From positions 176,922 through 240,921 of the forward strand of contig DVGW01000011.1 of NCBI GenBank assembly GCA_018712515.1: a stretch of DNA of 64,000 nt. Direction: 5' to 3'. Below, piece after piece: positions 25,202-33,789 of this stretch (position 1 is the first letter of the stretch; every line of letters starts with the position of its first letter). A program made the position numbers and the translations under genes. The notes beneath the pieces were generated by a model. The model was not told the DNA's origin and made no database searches. It saw only the letters and a list, made by a program, of their open reading frames with translations. Source of the stretch: Aphodovivens avicola (GTDB lineage Bacteria; Actinomycetota; Coriobacteriia; Coriobacteriales; Eggerthellaceae).

Positions 25202-27292
25202 TTAGCAGTAGAACAGCATGTCGTCGTAGGTAGGCACGGGCCAGTACTCGCGGTCGACGACGACCTCCATCGCGTCGACGGCGGAGCGCAGGTCCTCCAT
25301 CACGGGCAGCACCGTGTGCGCGTAGCAGTTGGCGCGCTCCTGCTGGTTTGCGATCGCGAGCGCCTCCTCGTGCACGGCCTTGAGCTTGCGCGTCTGGGTT
25401 CCCACTTCGCGGATGCCGGCCAGCACCGTGCGCAAAAGCTCCTCCTGCTCCTCCACGTCGGCGCCGACGAGTGCGCCCTTCTCGGCCTGGATCTGGCCTG
25501 CCACATCGCCGGCGAAGCGGTTGAGGGCGGGCAGATAGGCGCGGCGCACCATGCGGTCCATCACGTTGGCTTCGATGTTGATCAGCTTGTTGTACTTCTC
25601 GAGCTTGACCTCGTAGCGGCTGCGCACCTCGGTCTCGGAGAGCACGTGCATCTCCTCGAACAGCGCGATGCTCTTCGGATCCACATAGCACGGCAGCGCG
25701 TCGGCGGTCGTCTTGTGGTTGACCAGCCCGCGGCGCGCGGCCTCCTCTTCCCACTCCTGCGAGTAGCCGTCGCCGCCGAAGATGATGCGCTGATGGTCGC
25801 GCAGCGTCTGCTTGATGTAGTCGATGGCGGCTTCCTCGAACTCCTCGCCCGTGCGGTCGCCCATCGCGTCGGCGAAGCCCTTGAGGCTCTTGGCCATCGC
25901 GGTGTTGAGGATCATGTTGGCGTCGGCCAGGTTCACCGCCGAACCGGGCATGCGGAACTCAAAGCGGTTGCCCGTGAACGCGAAGGGGCTCGTGCGGTTG
26001 CGGTCGGTGTTGTCGATCAGGAAGCTCGGCAGCACGTCCACGCCCAGATCCATCGACACGCGCTCGGCGCTCTTGTAGGAATGCTCGCCCACCAGCGCGT
26101 CGACGATCGCGTTGAGCTCGTCGCCCAGGAAGATGGACACGATGGCCGGCGGAGCCTCGTTGGCGCCCAGGCGATGGTCGTTGCCCGCGCTGGCCACGCT
26201 CATGCGCAAAAGCTCCTGGTACTCGTCGACGCATTCGATAACGCAGGTGAGAAACACCAGGAAACGCAGGTTATCCTGAGGGTTCACACCGGGATCGAAC
26301 AGGTTCTTCTTGCCGGCGCAGATCGACCAGTTGTTGTGCTTGCCGGACCCGTTGATGCCCTCGAAGGGCTTCTCGTGCTGCAGGCACACGAGTCCATGAT
26401 GGCTGGCCAGAAGGCGCATCTTCTCCATCGTGAGCAGGTTCTCGTCGATGGCGCGGTTGGCATTGGTGAAGATCGGGGCCAGCTCGTGCTGGGCGGGCGC
26501 GACCTCGTTGTGCTTGGTGCGCGCCGGGACGCCGAGCGCCCAGAGCTCCTTGTCGAGCTCCTTCATGAACTCGTTGACGGTCGGGCGGATGGCGCCGAAG
26601 TAGTGCTCATCGAGCTCTTGGCCCTTGCTCGGCATCGCGCCGAACAGCGTGCGACCGCACATGATGAGGTCGCGGCGGCGTTCGTAATCCTTCTCGGAGA
26701 TCAGGAAGTACTCCTGCTCGGCGCCGACCGTGGTGATGATGCGCTGCGGATCCTCGCCGAACAGCGCCAGCACGCGGTTGGCCTGCTCCTCGATGGCGGC
26801 CATCGAGCGCAGAAGCGGCGTCTTCTTGTCCAGCGCCTCGCCGGTGTAGCTGCAGAAGGCGGTGGGAATGCACAGCACTTCATCTTTGATGAACGCGTAG
26901 CTGGTGGGATCCCACGCCGTGTAGCCGCGCGCCTCGAAGGTGGCGCGTAGGCCGCCGGAGGGGAAGCTCGACGCATCGGGTTCGCCTTTGATGAGCTCCT
27001 TGCCGGAGAAGCTCATGATGGCTCGTCCGTCGCTCACCGGATCGAGGAAGCTGTCGTGCTTCTCGGACGTGATGCCCGTCAGCGGCTGGAACCAGTGGGT
27101 GTAGTGGGTGGCGCCCTTCTCGATGGCCCACTCCTTCATCGCATGGGCGACGACGTTGGCCACCTCAAGATCGAGCGGCTTTCCCTCGCGGATGGTCTTG
27201 AGCAAGCTTTTGTACGTGGCAGAAGGCAGACGCTCCTGCATCGTATGCTCGTTGAAGACCATCGATCCGTAGTTTTCAGACACGTGCGGCAT
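25202..27292 (-). CDS. glnN: glutamine synthetase, type III (GlnN)
   Basis: Makes glutamine from glutamate, ammonia and ATP. The 696-residue length and sequence are those of GSIII, not the 440-470 residue GSI. Landmarks are THYTHWFQPLTG, EPDASSFPSGGLR, GAEQEYFL, NEVAPAQHELAPIF, GINGSGKHNNWS and AGNDHRLGANEAPPAI. The ATG at 27292 has GAGGAGGGG upstream at a slightly long distance. An in-frame ATG at 27364 would add 24 residues but has no ribosome site. The promoter at 27548-27576 leaves a leader of about 250 bases with a GC-rich hairpin, so attenuation is possible. Confidence 0.95.
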   Translation of the reverse strand: MPHVSENYGSMVFNEHTMQERLPSATYKSLLKTIREGKPLDLEVANVVAHAMKEWAIEKGATHYTHWFQPLTGITSEKHDSFLDPVSDGRAIMSFSGKELIKGEPDASSFPSGGLRATFEARGYTAWDPTSYAFIKDEVLCIPTAFCSYTGEALDKKTPLLRSMAAIEEQANRVLALFGEDPQRIITTVGAEQEYFLISEKDYERRRDLIMCGRTLFGAMPSKGQELDEHYFGAIRPTVNEFMKELDKELWALGVPARTKHNEVAPAQHELAPIFTNANRAIDENLLTMEKMRLLASHHGLVCLQHEKPFEGINGSGKHNNWSICAGKKNLFDPGVNPQDNLRFLVFLTCVIECVDEYQELLRMSVASAGNDHRLGANEAPPAIVSIFLGDELNAIVDALVGEHSYKSAERVSMDLGVDVLPSFLIDNTDRNRTSPFAFTGNRFEFRMPGSAVNLADANMILNTAMAKSLKGFADAMGDRTGEEFEEAAIDYIKQTLRDHQRIIFGGDGYSQEWEEEAARRGLVNHKTTADALPCYVDPKSIALFEEMHVLSETEVRSRYEVKLEKYNKLINIEANVMDRMVRRAYLPALNRFAGDVAGQIQAEKGALVGADVEEQEELLRTVLAGIREVGTQTRKLKAVHEEALAIANQQERANCYAHTVLPVMEDLRSAVDAMEVVVDREYWPVPTYDDMLFYC

Positions 27293-27492
27293 ACAGACCC
27301 GCCCCTCCTCGTCGAAGCCTCGATTATCCACCCGAAGCTCGAGCCTCTGTATCGGATTTTGCATGGTGAAACTTTACCACGGGCGGCAGAAGGAGAGCTG
27401 TTCCTCAATCGGTTTTTCGCAATAGGCAACATGAATAAACCCATATCAGCGAATGAAGAACGCCATCCGAGCAGACGATCCCGAAAACGTAA

Positions 27493-27525
27493 GCGCGCCG
27501 CCTGCGGGGGATGCGGGCGGCGTGC
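27493..27525 (-). terminator. GC-rich hairpin between arsS and glnN
   Basis: A 10-bp stem with one G-U (GCGCGCCGCC / GGCGGCGTGC) followed on the minus strand by TTACGTTTTC. It lies downstream of arsS but also downstream of the consensus promoter for glnN, so it may end arsS transcripts or attenuate glnN. Confidence 0.5.
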
Positions 27526-27547
27526 TTGTCGTGCTCAGACCTTCTTT

Positions 27548-27576
27548 ACTATAAGACATAGTCTATTGATTGTCAA
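27548..27576 (-). promoter_or_regulatory. consensus promoter with internal inverted repeat, probably glnN
   Basis: On the minus strand TTGACA, exactly 17 bases, TATAGT. The spacer contains AGAC-TAT-GTCT, a possible operator. The only downstream gene on that strand is glnN. Confidence 0.75.
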
Positions 27577-27653
27577 GTGCTTATTGCAAGAATAGAGGGC
27601 GTTTCGGTTCGAAGTGCCCCTCGTTCGATACATCCTCTTGCTCGAACCGCCTT

Positions 27654-27684
27654 CGCGTAAGACCTACGCGGTAGCACCGCCTCA
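27654..27684 (-). promoter_or_regulatory. candidate bacterial SECIS hairpin after arsS UGA
   Basis: In the mRNA, 17 bases after the in-frame UGA (27684-27682) comes the apical loop GGUCU of a hairpin CGCGUA-GGUCU-UACGCG. Bacterial SECIS elements need a loop beginning with G about 16-37 bases after the UGA, which this meets, though the stem is only 6 bp. Confidence 0.5.
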
Positions 27685-28668
27685 ACTGCTGCCCGTGCCA
27701 GCACAACAGGCGTAGCAGTGGTTGGAGAACACGATGTCGCGCTTTGCCGGAATCGACGGCTCGTTGGCCATATCCGCGATGTTCAGACCGTTTTTGCACG
27801 GCATGTCGACCGCCTGATTGAAGTCGCAGTCGTACAGGGCGCCATCCCAACGCACCGACAGCTGCATGCGGCACATCATGGCCGGCACCGTGTCGGGATT
27901 GAACGCGCCGATGAGCTTGTTCATATAGCGGTCCATGTTGCCCGTCGCCAGCAGGCGCTCGCCGAAGCGTCCGCCCGGCGCGTTGGCGATGCAGAACAGG
28001 TTGTCGAAGTTGATGCCGAATTCCTCGGCCAGCTTCTGCTTGTATTCGCGCTCCATCGCCTCTTGATCGGGCGGCAGCACAGCACCATTGGGATTGAACA
28101 CCAGATCGAGCTCAAGCGTCTTTCCGTCCGGGCCGGCACCCTCGCCCTTGCCGTAACCCAGCTCGCACAAACGCCGCATCACGCGGATAGTGGGGTCGAA
28201 CGTGCCCGCGCCACGCTGCTTCTCGGAGGTCTTCTTGATGTAATGCGGCAGCGATGCGAACACTACGATGCCCAGCTCGGCCCACAGTTCGGGGATGTGC
28301 TCGTAGCCCTCTTCCTCGCAGATGGCGAGGTTGGAACGTGTGATGACACGGGCCCCGGTCGCCGCGGCTTCGCGCATGAACCACTCGTAGTGCGGGTTCA
28401 TCTCGGGCGCGCCGCCGGTTACGTCGATGACGGAGAACCCGTAGTCCTTGAAGACCTTGAGGCACTGCTCCAACGTCTCGCGCGACATCTCCTCGGTGCG
28501 CGCCGGACTCGACTGCACATGGCAGTGCTTGCATGCGAAATTGCACGCAAGACCGATGTTGATCTGCAGCGTGTCCAGCTGCTCCTCGGTATAGCGGTAC
28601 TCACCGACCTTCTCCCAAAACGGCGGGTATTGAGCCAACGCCCCGTTGACGTCCCTGGTGTCGGGCAT
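27664..28668 (-). CDS. ArsS-like radical SAM protein, probable selenoprotein
   Basis: A radical SAM/Cys-rich enzyme of the group linked to arsenosugar biosynthesis. CNFACKHC (about residues 42-49) binds the 4Fe-4S cluster, and the C-terminal Cys-rich part contains CNCHY-like NHCYACCAGTGSS. The normal frame ends at a TGA (27682-27684) directly after GTGSS. Family members continue GSSCGG or, as selenoproteins, GSSUGG, and the codons after the TGA read Gly-Gly-Ala-Thr-Ala-stop, restoring that motif. The coordinates therefore include readthrough to TAG at 27664 (334 residues, Sec at 329). The start is six bases after the AhpD-like gene, implying coupling. If the TGA is a true stop the protein ends at 328. 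Confidence 0.8.
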
Positions 28669-28674
28669 AAGCCG

Positions 28675-29013
28675 CTACATCTCCAGCTTGTCGACCAGGC
28701 TGACCATCTGGACGCCGTGCGCCAGCGCAGCGCCGCCGCGGATGGCGTTGGCGACATGGAACGCCTCGGTCATCTGCTCCTTGGTGACGCCCATCTCCAT
28801 GCAGGTGTTGGTGAAGGAGTCGATGCAGTACGGGCACTGCACGGCAGCGGCCACAGCCAGTGCGATGAGCGCCTTCTCGCGCGCGGTCAGCTCGCCCTCG
28901 GCGAACACCTTGCCGTAGTACGCCATGTAGAGATCCCACAGCTCGGGCGCGCCCTCGCCCACACCGTCGGGGGAGAACTTGGCCAGATCCTCGGGGTTGT
29001 AATAGGTTTCCAT
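28675..29013 (-). CDS. AhpD-like (carboxymuconolactone decarboxylase family) protein
   Basis: A 112-residue all-helical protein of the CMD/AhpD family. The redox motif CPYC (Cys60 and Cys63) is followed by another Cys at 71 and by the family helix MTEAFHVANAIRGGAALAHG. Members with this pattern sit beside ArsS-like radical SAM genes and are described as arsenosugar biosynthesis-associated peroxidase-like proteins, as here. ATG at 29013 follows GGAAGGAG. A TATAAT lies about 70 bases upstream. It is the first gene of a two-gene operon. Confidence 0.85.
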   Translation of the reverse strand: METYYNPEDLAKFSPDGVGEGAPELWDLYMAYYGKVFAEGELTAREKALIALAVAAAVQCPYCIDSFTNTCMEMGVTKEQMTEAFHVANAIRGGAALAHGVQMVSLVDKLEM

Positions 29014-29049
29014 GATCGCTCCTTCCGCAATTTGGAACTCATCCTATGT

Positions 29050-29084
29050 TGGATATAGTCCATCATTAAGATGTATCCATTATA
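29050..29084 (-). promoter_or_regulatory. promoter -10 and inverted repeat upstream of the AhpD/ArsS pair
   Basis: TATAAT on the minus strand at 29079-29084. Downstream of it TGGATA (29050-29055) and TATCCA (29074-29079) form an inverted repeat around CATC-ATTAA-GATG, a possible operator covering the start of transcription. No good -35 is visible. Confidence 0.4.
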
Positions 29085-29104
29085 TGACCTCGCATAAAAA
29101 AGAA

Positions 29105-29137
29105 CATCCCCTTTCGGCAAAATCTCCGAAGGGGATG
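29105..29137 (-). terminator. rpsI operon terminator
   Basis: On the minus strand CATCCCCTTCGG / CCGAAAGGGGATG (one bulged base) is followed by TTCTTTTTT, a classic intrinsic terminator. It lies beyond repeat E3, so E3 and the terminator are separate elements. Confidence 0.85.
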
Positions 29138-29183
29138 TCGAGAATCCCAGGTCGAGCATATCGACTCCGAGATCGTTCGTACC

Positions 29184-29333
29184 GTCAGCGAGAAGGGCCC
29201 TGGTGCCGGAGGTCGTGGGGATCGCACAGGCGCCGCGTACTTCGGTACGCAAGCCTGCGGAATCGCCGCGAGATCCGACGCCAGGGCCCTTCGCAGCATC
29301 GAGCAGTTGCGGCGGTCGGCAGACCGCCGCAAC
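29184..29333 (-). repeat. two-hairpin 3' element, copy E3 (after rpsI)
   Basis: Copy three. The stop-proximal stem is a perfect 12 bp with its own sequence (GTTGCGGCGGTC, TGCC, GACCGCCGCAAC), and the long hairpin has outer arms GAAGGGCCCTGG and its complement and the TTCG tip. It lies between the rpsI stop and an independent intrinsic terminator. Confidence 0.85.
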
Positions 29334-29339
29334 AAAACA

Positions 29340-29732
29340 CTAGCGCTTGCTGAACTGCGGGCGCTTGCGGGCCTTCTTCAGGCCGTACTTCTTGCGCTCG
29401 ACCATACGGGAGTCGCGCGTCAGGTAACCGGCGCGCTTCAGCTCGGCGCGGTAGTCGCCGGCCTCAAGCAGGGCGCGGGCGATGCCGTGGCGCAGAGCGC
29501 CGGCCTGGCCCGAGATGCCGCCGCCGTTGATGCGGGCGATCACGTCGAAGTGATCCTGCGTATCCGTCACCTTGAACGGGGTCTTGGCGTAGTCCAACAG
29601 AGCCTCGCGGCCGAAGTACTCAACGCCCTCGCGGCCGTTGATCGTCACCTTGCCGGTGCCGGGCACCAGGCGGACGCGGGCGACGGCGTTCTTGCGACGG
29701 CCGGTGCCGTAGTACAAAGCTTCACCTGCCAT
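29340..29732 (-). CDS. rpsI: 30S ribosomal protein S9
   Basis: A 130-residue ribosomal protein. The hallmark N-terminal YGTGRRKNAVARVRL and the invariant C-terminal SRMVERKKYGLKKARKRPQFSKR region are present; the basic tail reaches the P-site tRNA. The length is typical. It starts three bases after the L13 gene, the conserved rplM-rpsI order. Repeat E3 and then an intrinsic terminator follow its stop. Confidence 0.98.
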   Translation of the reverse strand: MAGEALYYGTGRRKNAVARVRLVPGTGKVTINGREGVEYFGREALLDYAKTPFKVTDTQDHFDVIARINGGGISGQAGALRHGIARALLEAGDYRAELKRAGYLTRDSRMVERKKYGLKKARKRPQFSKR

Positions 29733-29735
29733 GGT

Positions 29736-30170
29736 TTAACCCTCCATCTTGATCTCGCGGGGCTTCTGAGCCATATGCGGATGCTCAGGGCCGGCGTACA
29801 CCTTCAGCTTCTTGCCCATCGCACGACCGAGCGTGTTCTTGGGCAGCATGCCCTTGACAGCGTGCTCGATGACGCGCTCGGGATGCTTGGCCATGGCCTC
29901 GTTGAAGGTCTCGGACTTCAGGCCACCGGGATGACCGGTGTGGCGGTAGTACACCTTGTCGGTGCCCTTGTTGCCGGTCACGCGGATCTTGTCCGCGTTC
30001 ACGATGATCACGAAATCACCGGTGTCGACATGGGGGGTGTACTGCGGCTTGTGCTTGCCCTTCAGGATGTGGGCGGCCTTGGCAGCGACACGGCCGAGGA
30101 TCTGATCGGTCGCATCGATGAGGACCCACTCACGCTCCACTTCGTTGGGCTTCGCGTAATACGTCTTCAC
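29736..30170 (-). CDS. rplM: 50S ribosomal protein L13
   Basis: A 144-residue ribosomal protein with the conserved WVLIDATDQILGRVA at the start and the signature region around MLPKNTLGRAMGKKLKVY. The start codon is GTG at 30170, preceded by GGAGG seven bases away; no ATG fits. It heads the rplM-rpsI operon. A promoter at 30442-30470 gives a leader of about 265 bases, long enough for autogenous control. Confidence 0.98.
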   Translation of the reverse strand: MKTYYAKPNEVEREWVLIDATDQILGRVAAKAAHILKGKHKPQYTPHVDTGDFVIIVNADKIRVTGNKGTDKVYYRHTGHPGGLKSETFNEAMAKHPERVIEHAVKGMLPKNTLGRAMGKKLKVYAGPEHPHMAQKPREIKMEG

Positions 30171-30441
30171 TCTTTTTCCTCCACTAAACTCTTTCGCCTG
30201 CTCACAGCGTTGCTGATCACAGGCACCACTGCGGCACGTCCCTTGTGGCGTTTCCGCCTTCGAAGCCGGCTTTACGCCGCCTCCCGGTCCGCGTCACCTC
30301 CGCAATGGGCGTCGGTTTTCAAAAGTTGCAGGTCTACGGATGCCGGTTTCCTACGCCGACGCGCACGCTCGGGCCTGGACTCCCTTGCGTTTGCGCTTCC
30401 GCCTATCCTGCCGCACGGGGCTTTTGAAAGCGAACTTTTGC
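30171..30441 (-). promoter_or_regulatory. long 5' leader of rplM-rpsI
   Basis: About 265 bases of untranslated leader between the promoter and the GTG start, with no gene. It contains pairable stretches such as GTGATCAGCAACGCTGTGAGCA near its end. Ribosomal protein leaders are often autoregulated; no known L13 leader consensus was recognised. Confidence 0.45.
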
Positions 30442-30470
30442 AGTGTAGCGCGCGCACGTGCCGAATGCAA
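30442..30470 (-). promoter_or_regulatory. rplM-rpsI promoter
   Basis: On the minus strand TTGCAT, 17 bases, TACACT, within a GC-rich spacer. Confidence 0.65.
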
Positions 30471-30539
30471 CGAGCAAACGGGGCATCCTCGCAGTTTGCA
30501 CACAGGATTTGGGGTATGCGTCAGCGCAGCGGGAGCCGG

Positions 30540-31340
30540 TTAGTCGCGCGCCTCGCGCACCGAGACGTTGACCCACTGGGATTGTTTGACCTCGCCAGCC
30601 GAGAACACGCCGATGTCGAGCATGCAATCGCGGTAGTCGCGCCCGTGGGCGATCGTGATGTAACGGTCGTCGGCAAGGCGGTTGTGCGTGGGGTCGAGCC
30701 CTATCCAACGCCCGTCCTGGAACACTTCGACCCAAGCGTGCGTGGCACCCTCCCCATCCAGCATGCCCGCGATGTAGCGCGCCGCGACGCCCACATGGCG
30801 GCATACCGCCAGCATCACGTGCGCGTAGTCCTGGCACACGCCCGCACCCAGCGCAAGCGCCTCCTCCGCCGTGGTGCGGATGGTGGTGGCGCCCGGCGTG
30901 TACTCAAACGCCCGATACACCTCGTCCATCACCTCGCGCGCCCGACTCAACGGTTCGGCGTCCTCGGGAAGCGCCGCGATGCTCGCGCGGCACGTCCCGA
31001 TCAGCCGCTCGACACACGGGCCGGGGATCGTGAGGGCGGAGTCGTAGCGGTACAGGGGCTTGAACGTCTCGGGCTTGGTGTTTTCGGTGTCCACGAAGGC
31101 GATGCCCGAGACCCGATAGCTGAACACGTCGTGCGGCTCGGGGATGTAGCCGGTCACCACCACCGAGCCGAACGAGTCGGTCATACGCTCCAAATCGGTG
31201 GCAGGCTCAAGACTCATCTCGACATCGACGATCTGCTGGCGGGGGCCGGTGGCGGGGATGCAGCGCAGCTGGAACCGATGCTCGGTCACCGGGCAGCTGA
31301 ACCGCAGCTCCATCCGGTAGTCGAACTTGAGCTTCTTCAC
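30540..31340 (-). CDS. transglutaminase-like cysteine protease
   Basis: A 266-residue transglutaminase-like protein with an N-terminal beta domain (residues 1 to about 100). The catalytic core has the triad Cys169 (GAGVCQDYAH), His201 (THAWVEVF) and Asp216 (GLDPTHN). Such proteins are found with circularly permuted ATP-grasp and alpha-E proteins, as here: the fused ATP-grasp/alpha-E gene lies 170 bases upstream on the same strand. The set is thought to make and process a peptide or amide bond, but no product is known. Confidence 0.9.
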   Translation of the reverse strand: MKKLKFDYRMELRFSCPVTEHRFQLRCIPATGPRQQIVDVEMSLEPATDLERMTDSFGSVVVTGYIPEPHDVFSYRVSGIAFVDTENTKPETFKPLYRYDSALTIPGPCVERLIGTCRASIAALPEDAEPLSRAREVMDEVYRAFEYTPGATTIRTTAEEALALGAGVCQDYAHVMLAVCRHVGVAARYIAGMLDGEGATHAWVEVFQDGRWIGLDPTHNRLADDRYITIAHGRDYRDCMLDIGVFSAGEVKQSQWVNVSVREARD

Positions 31341-31509
31341 GCCGCCCTCCTATCCCGCATATCCGCATGTCGAAGGGCGGCCCCGGCGCATCCGCACCCC
31401 CGAGCCGCCCCGGCATTTCCGTCGCACGCCGCATCGCGCACGCGTGCGGCATCCTTCCATCGGCGGGACATCATACCACTATCGCAGGCAGACGCCGCGC
31501 CCGGTTGCC

Positions 31510-33693
31510 CTACGGACGCTCGGCGTCCATATCCATCGAGGTGAGCTTTGCCGCAGCGTCCGCATCGAATGCCACCACGCGCCCTCCCAGCCCGTCGATC
31601 AGGCTCGACAGGCGCTCCGCGGTCTTCCCGTAGCCGCGCGCGGGAAGCTGCGCGGCAAGCCAGGTGAGCCCGTCGGCGAAGCACTGCGGAAGGGGCAGAT
31701 CGTCGAGCACCTCCATGTGGACCGCGAGCTTGCGCACCGTAGCGGGCAGCACGTCCTCCGAGAAACCGAAACGCGTGTACAGGTCGATGCGCTCGAGGTA
31801 TTTTCCAAGGTAGACAAGCGCCTTCAGCGTGGGCTCGACCGAGGAGTTCTCGATGCCGCCCCAAAACGCCAGCATCTCGTCGGCGATGTCGCGGTGGTCG
31901 AACACGTCCTTCGCGCCGGCGGCGTGATGGGCCGCATCCACGATCCCGCTCATCGCCAGCTCGATATGCTGCAGAAGGCTGCTGCCCAGCTCAGGACGCA
32001 GCACCACGGCATTGTAGAACGCCGAGCTGATGGCGCTGCGCACCGAATCGCGGTTCCATTTGTCGTAGAGGAACGTGTTCACGAAGGCATCGAAATTCGC
32101 GAAGTCCTCCGGAAGGTCCAATGCGCGCGCGAACGGACGAAACGCGTCGACGTCGGTGTCCATCACGCGGTCGTAGAAGGGGAAGAACACGTTGAGCGTG
32201 GTGAACACGCGCTCGGTGTAGCGCCCGAGCCAGAAGAGGTTCTCCGCCTTCGAAGCCGTCACATAGGCGAAGCTGCGGTAGTTGATGCGGCTGATCTCGG
32301 TGCGCACGCGTTCGCGCGAGGCTGCGTCTTTGCGCTGAGACTCCTCCGACGAGAGGATCCACGTGTCCTTGAAGCCGCCGCCCTGCGACGAGTTCACGAT
32401 CATCTCGCCGGGAACCGACGAGTAGCGCGTGAGCCCCGAATACCACACGTGCGTGTTCTGGCCGGTGAGCACGAAGGCGCGCAGGTCGCATTTGCGCGGG
32501 CTGATTTCGCCCGTGTCGGGATCGACCACGTCTATGTCGCGGAAATCGATGACCTCCTGAGCGATGAAACGACGCGGCTCCGCTTTGATGCGGTCGGCGA
32601 GCTCTGCGCGGCGCGCGGCATCGAGCTCCGAGCCGAACACGACGCCGTAGCCGCCCGCCTCCGCCACGTCCTTGATCACCAGCTCGCCGATGCGCGAGAG
32701 CACCTCGCGGCGGTCTTCCTCGAACAGCGGCATGTACGTGGGGGCGTTGTGGAGGATAGGCTTCTCGCCAAGGTAGTACTCGATCATCTTGGGCACGAAG
32801 TAGTACACCGCCTTGTCGTCGGCGACGCCGTTGCCGGGCGCGTTGACGATGGCGACGTTGCCCTCGCGGTAAGCCGCCAGGATCCCCGGCACGCCGATGA
32901 CCGAGTCGGGGTTGAACGCGAACGGATCCAGGTACTCGTCCGACAGCCGGCGGTACACCACGCCCACGCGGTGGCGGCGACCGGCGTAGTCGCGCAGGTA
33001 CACCTTGTTGCCGACCACCGACAGATCCTCGGGGAACGCCAGTTCGGCGCCGGTTTTCTCGGCAAGGTAGGCGTGCTCGAAGAACGCCGAGTTGTAGCGG
33101 CCGGGCGTGAGGACCACGGCGATCCCCTCGCATGAGACGAAGTCCATCGTCTTGCGCAGAAGGCGCGGATAGTCACGGTTGTCGCGGATGCGCACGTCTC
33201 GGAACAGATGGGGGTCGACGCGGCGCTCGATGTCGCGCACGAACAGCGGATAGCTCGCGCCCGACGGGATGCGCAGGTTGTCCTCGAGTACCCACCAACG
33301 TCCATCCTGGCCCTGGACCAGATCCTCGCCGGCGATGTGGGCGTACACGCCGCCGGGCGGCGTCACGCCATTGACCTGGGGCAGGTATCCCTCCGAGGTG
33401 TAGACGAACTCCTCGGGCACCACGCCGTCGGCGACGATGCGCTTCTCGGAGTAGATGTCGCGCAGGTAGGCGTTGAGCGCGTTGACGCGCTGCTTGAGGC
33501 CGCGCTCCAGCTCGTCGTACTCGTCCGACGGGATGACGCGCGGGATGGGATCGTAGGGGAACAACCGGTCGTTGTACACGCCGTCGTGGTAGATGCCGAA
33601 GCGCACGCCGTTGCGCGCGAGCTCGCGGTTGATCGATTCCCGACGGTCGATGAGGTCGGCTGCCAGCTTGTGGGCGGCGGTCTCGATGGCCAT
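31510..33693 (-). CDS. circularly permuted ATP-grasp / alpha-E fusion protein
   Basis: A 727-residue two-domain protein. Residues 1 to about 440 are a circularly permuted ATP-grasp domain (GVTPPGGVYAHIAGEDLVQ, VLEDNLRIPSGASY, VIKDVAEAGGYGVVFG, and the closing IVNSSQGGGFKDTW). Residues about 460-725 are the all-helical alpha-E domain (ASKAENLFWLGRYTERV). In many bacteria these are two adjacent genes; here they are fused. ATG at 33693 follows AGGAG. The transglutaminase gene follows on the same strand, completing the usual trio. An amide ligase activity is expected from the fold; the substrate is unknown. Confidence 0.9.
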   Translation of the reverse strand: MAIETAAHKLAADLIDRRESINRELARNGVRFGIYHDGVYNDRLFPYDPIPRVIPSDEYDELERGLKQRVNALNAYLRDIYSEKRIVADGVVPEEFVYTSEGYLPQVNGVTPPGGVYAHIAGEDLVQGQDGRWWVLEDNLRIPSGASYPLFVRDIERRVDPHLFRDVRIRDNRDYPRLLRKTMDFVSCEGIAVVLTPGRYNSAFFEHAYLAEKTGAELAFPEDLSVVGNKVYLRDYAGRRHRVGVVYRRLSDEYLDPFAFNPDSVIGVPGILAAYREGNVAIVNAPGNGVADDKAVYYFVPKMIEYYLGEKPILHNAPTYMPLFEEDRREVLSRIGELVIKDVAEAGGYGVVFGSELDAARRAELADRIKAEPRRFIAQEVIDFRDIDVVDPDTGEISPRKCDLRAFVLTGQNTHVWYSGLTRYSSVPGEMIVNSSQGGGFKDTWILSSEESQRKDAASRERVRTEISRINYRSFAYVTASKAENLFWLGRYTERVFTTLNVFFPFYDRVMDTDVDAFRPFARALDLPEDFANFDAFVNTFLYDKWNRDSVRSAISSAFYNAVVLRPELGSSLLQHIELAMSGIVDAAHHAAGAKDVFDHRDIADEMLAFWGGIENSSVEPTLKALVYLGKYLERIDLYTRFGFSEDVLPATVRKLAVHMEVLDDLPLPQCFADGLTWLAAQLPARGYGKTAERLSSLIDGLGGRVVAFDADAAAKLTSMDMDAERP

Positions 33694-33789
33694 GGCTGCT
33701 CCTAACCCGAGGTGACCCGAGCACGGCAAGGGGGTCTCGCCGGCGCGGGGCGGCGCTATGAGGGCTGATGATCCCCCAATGCCAGTGTA

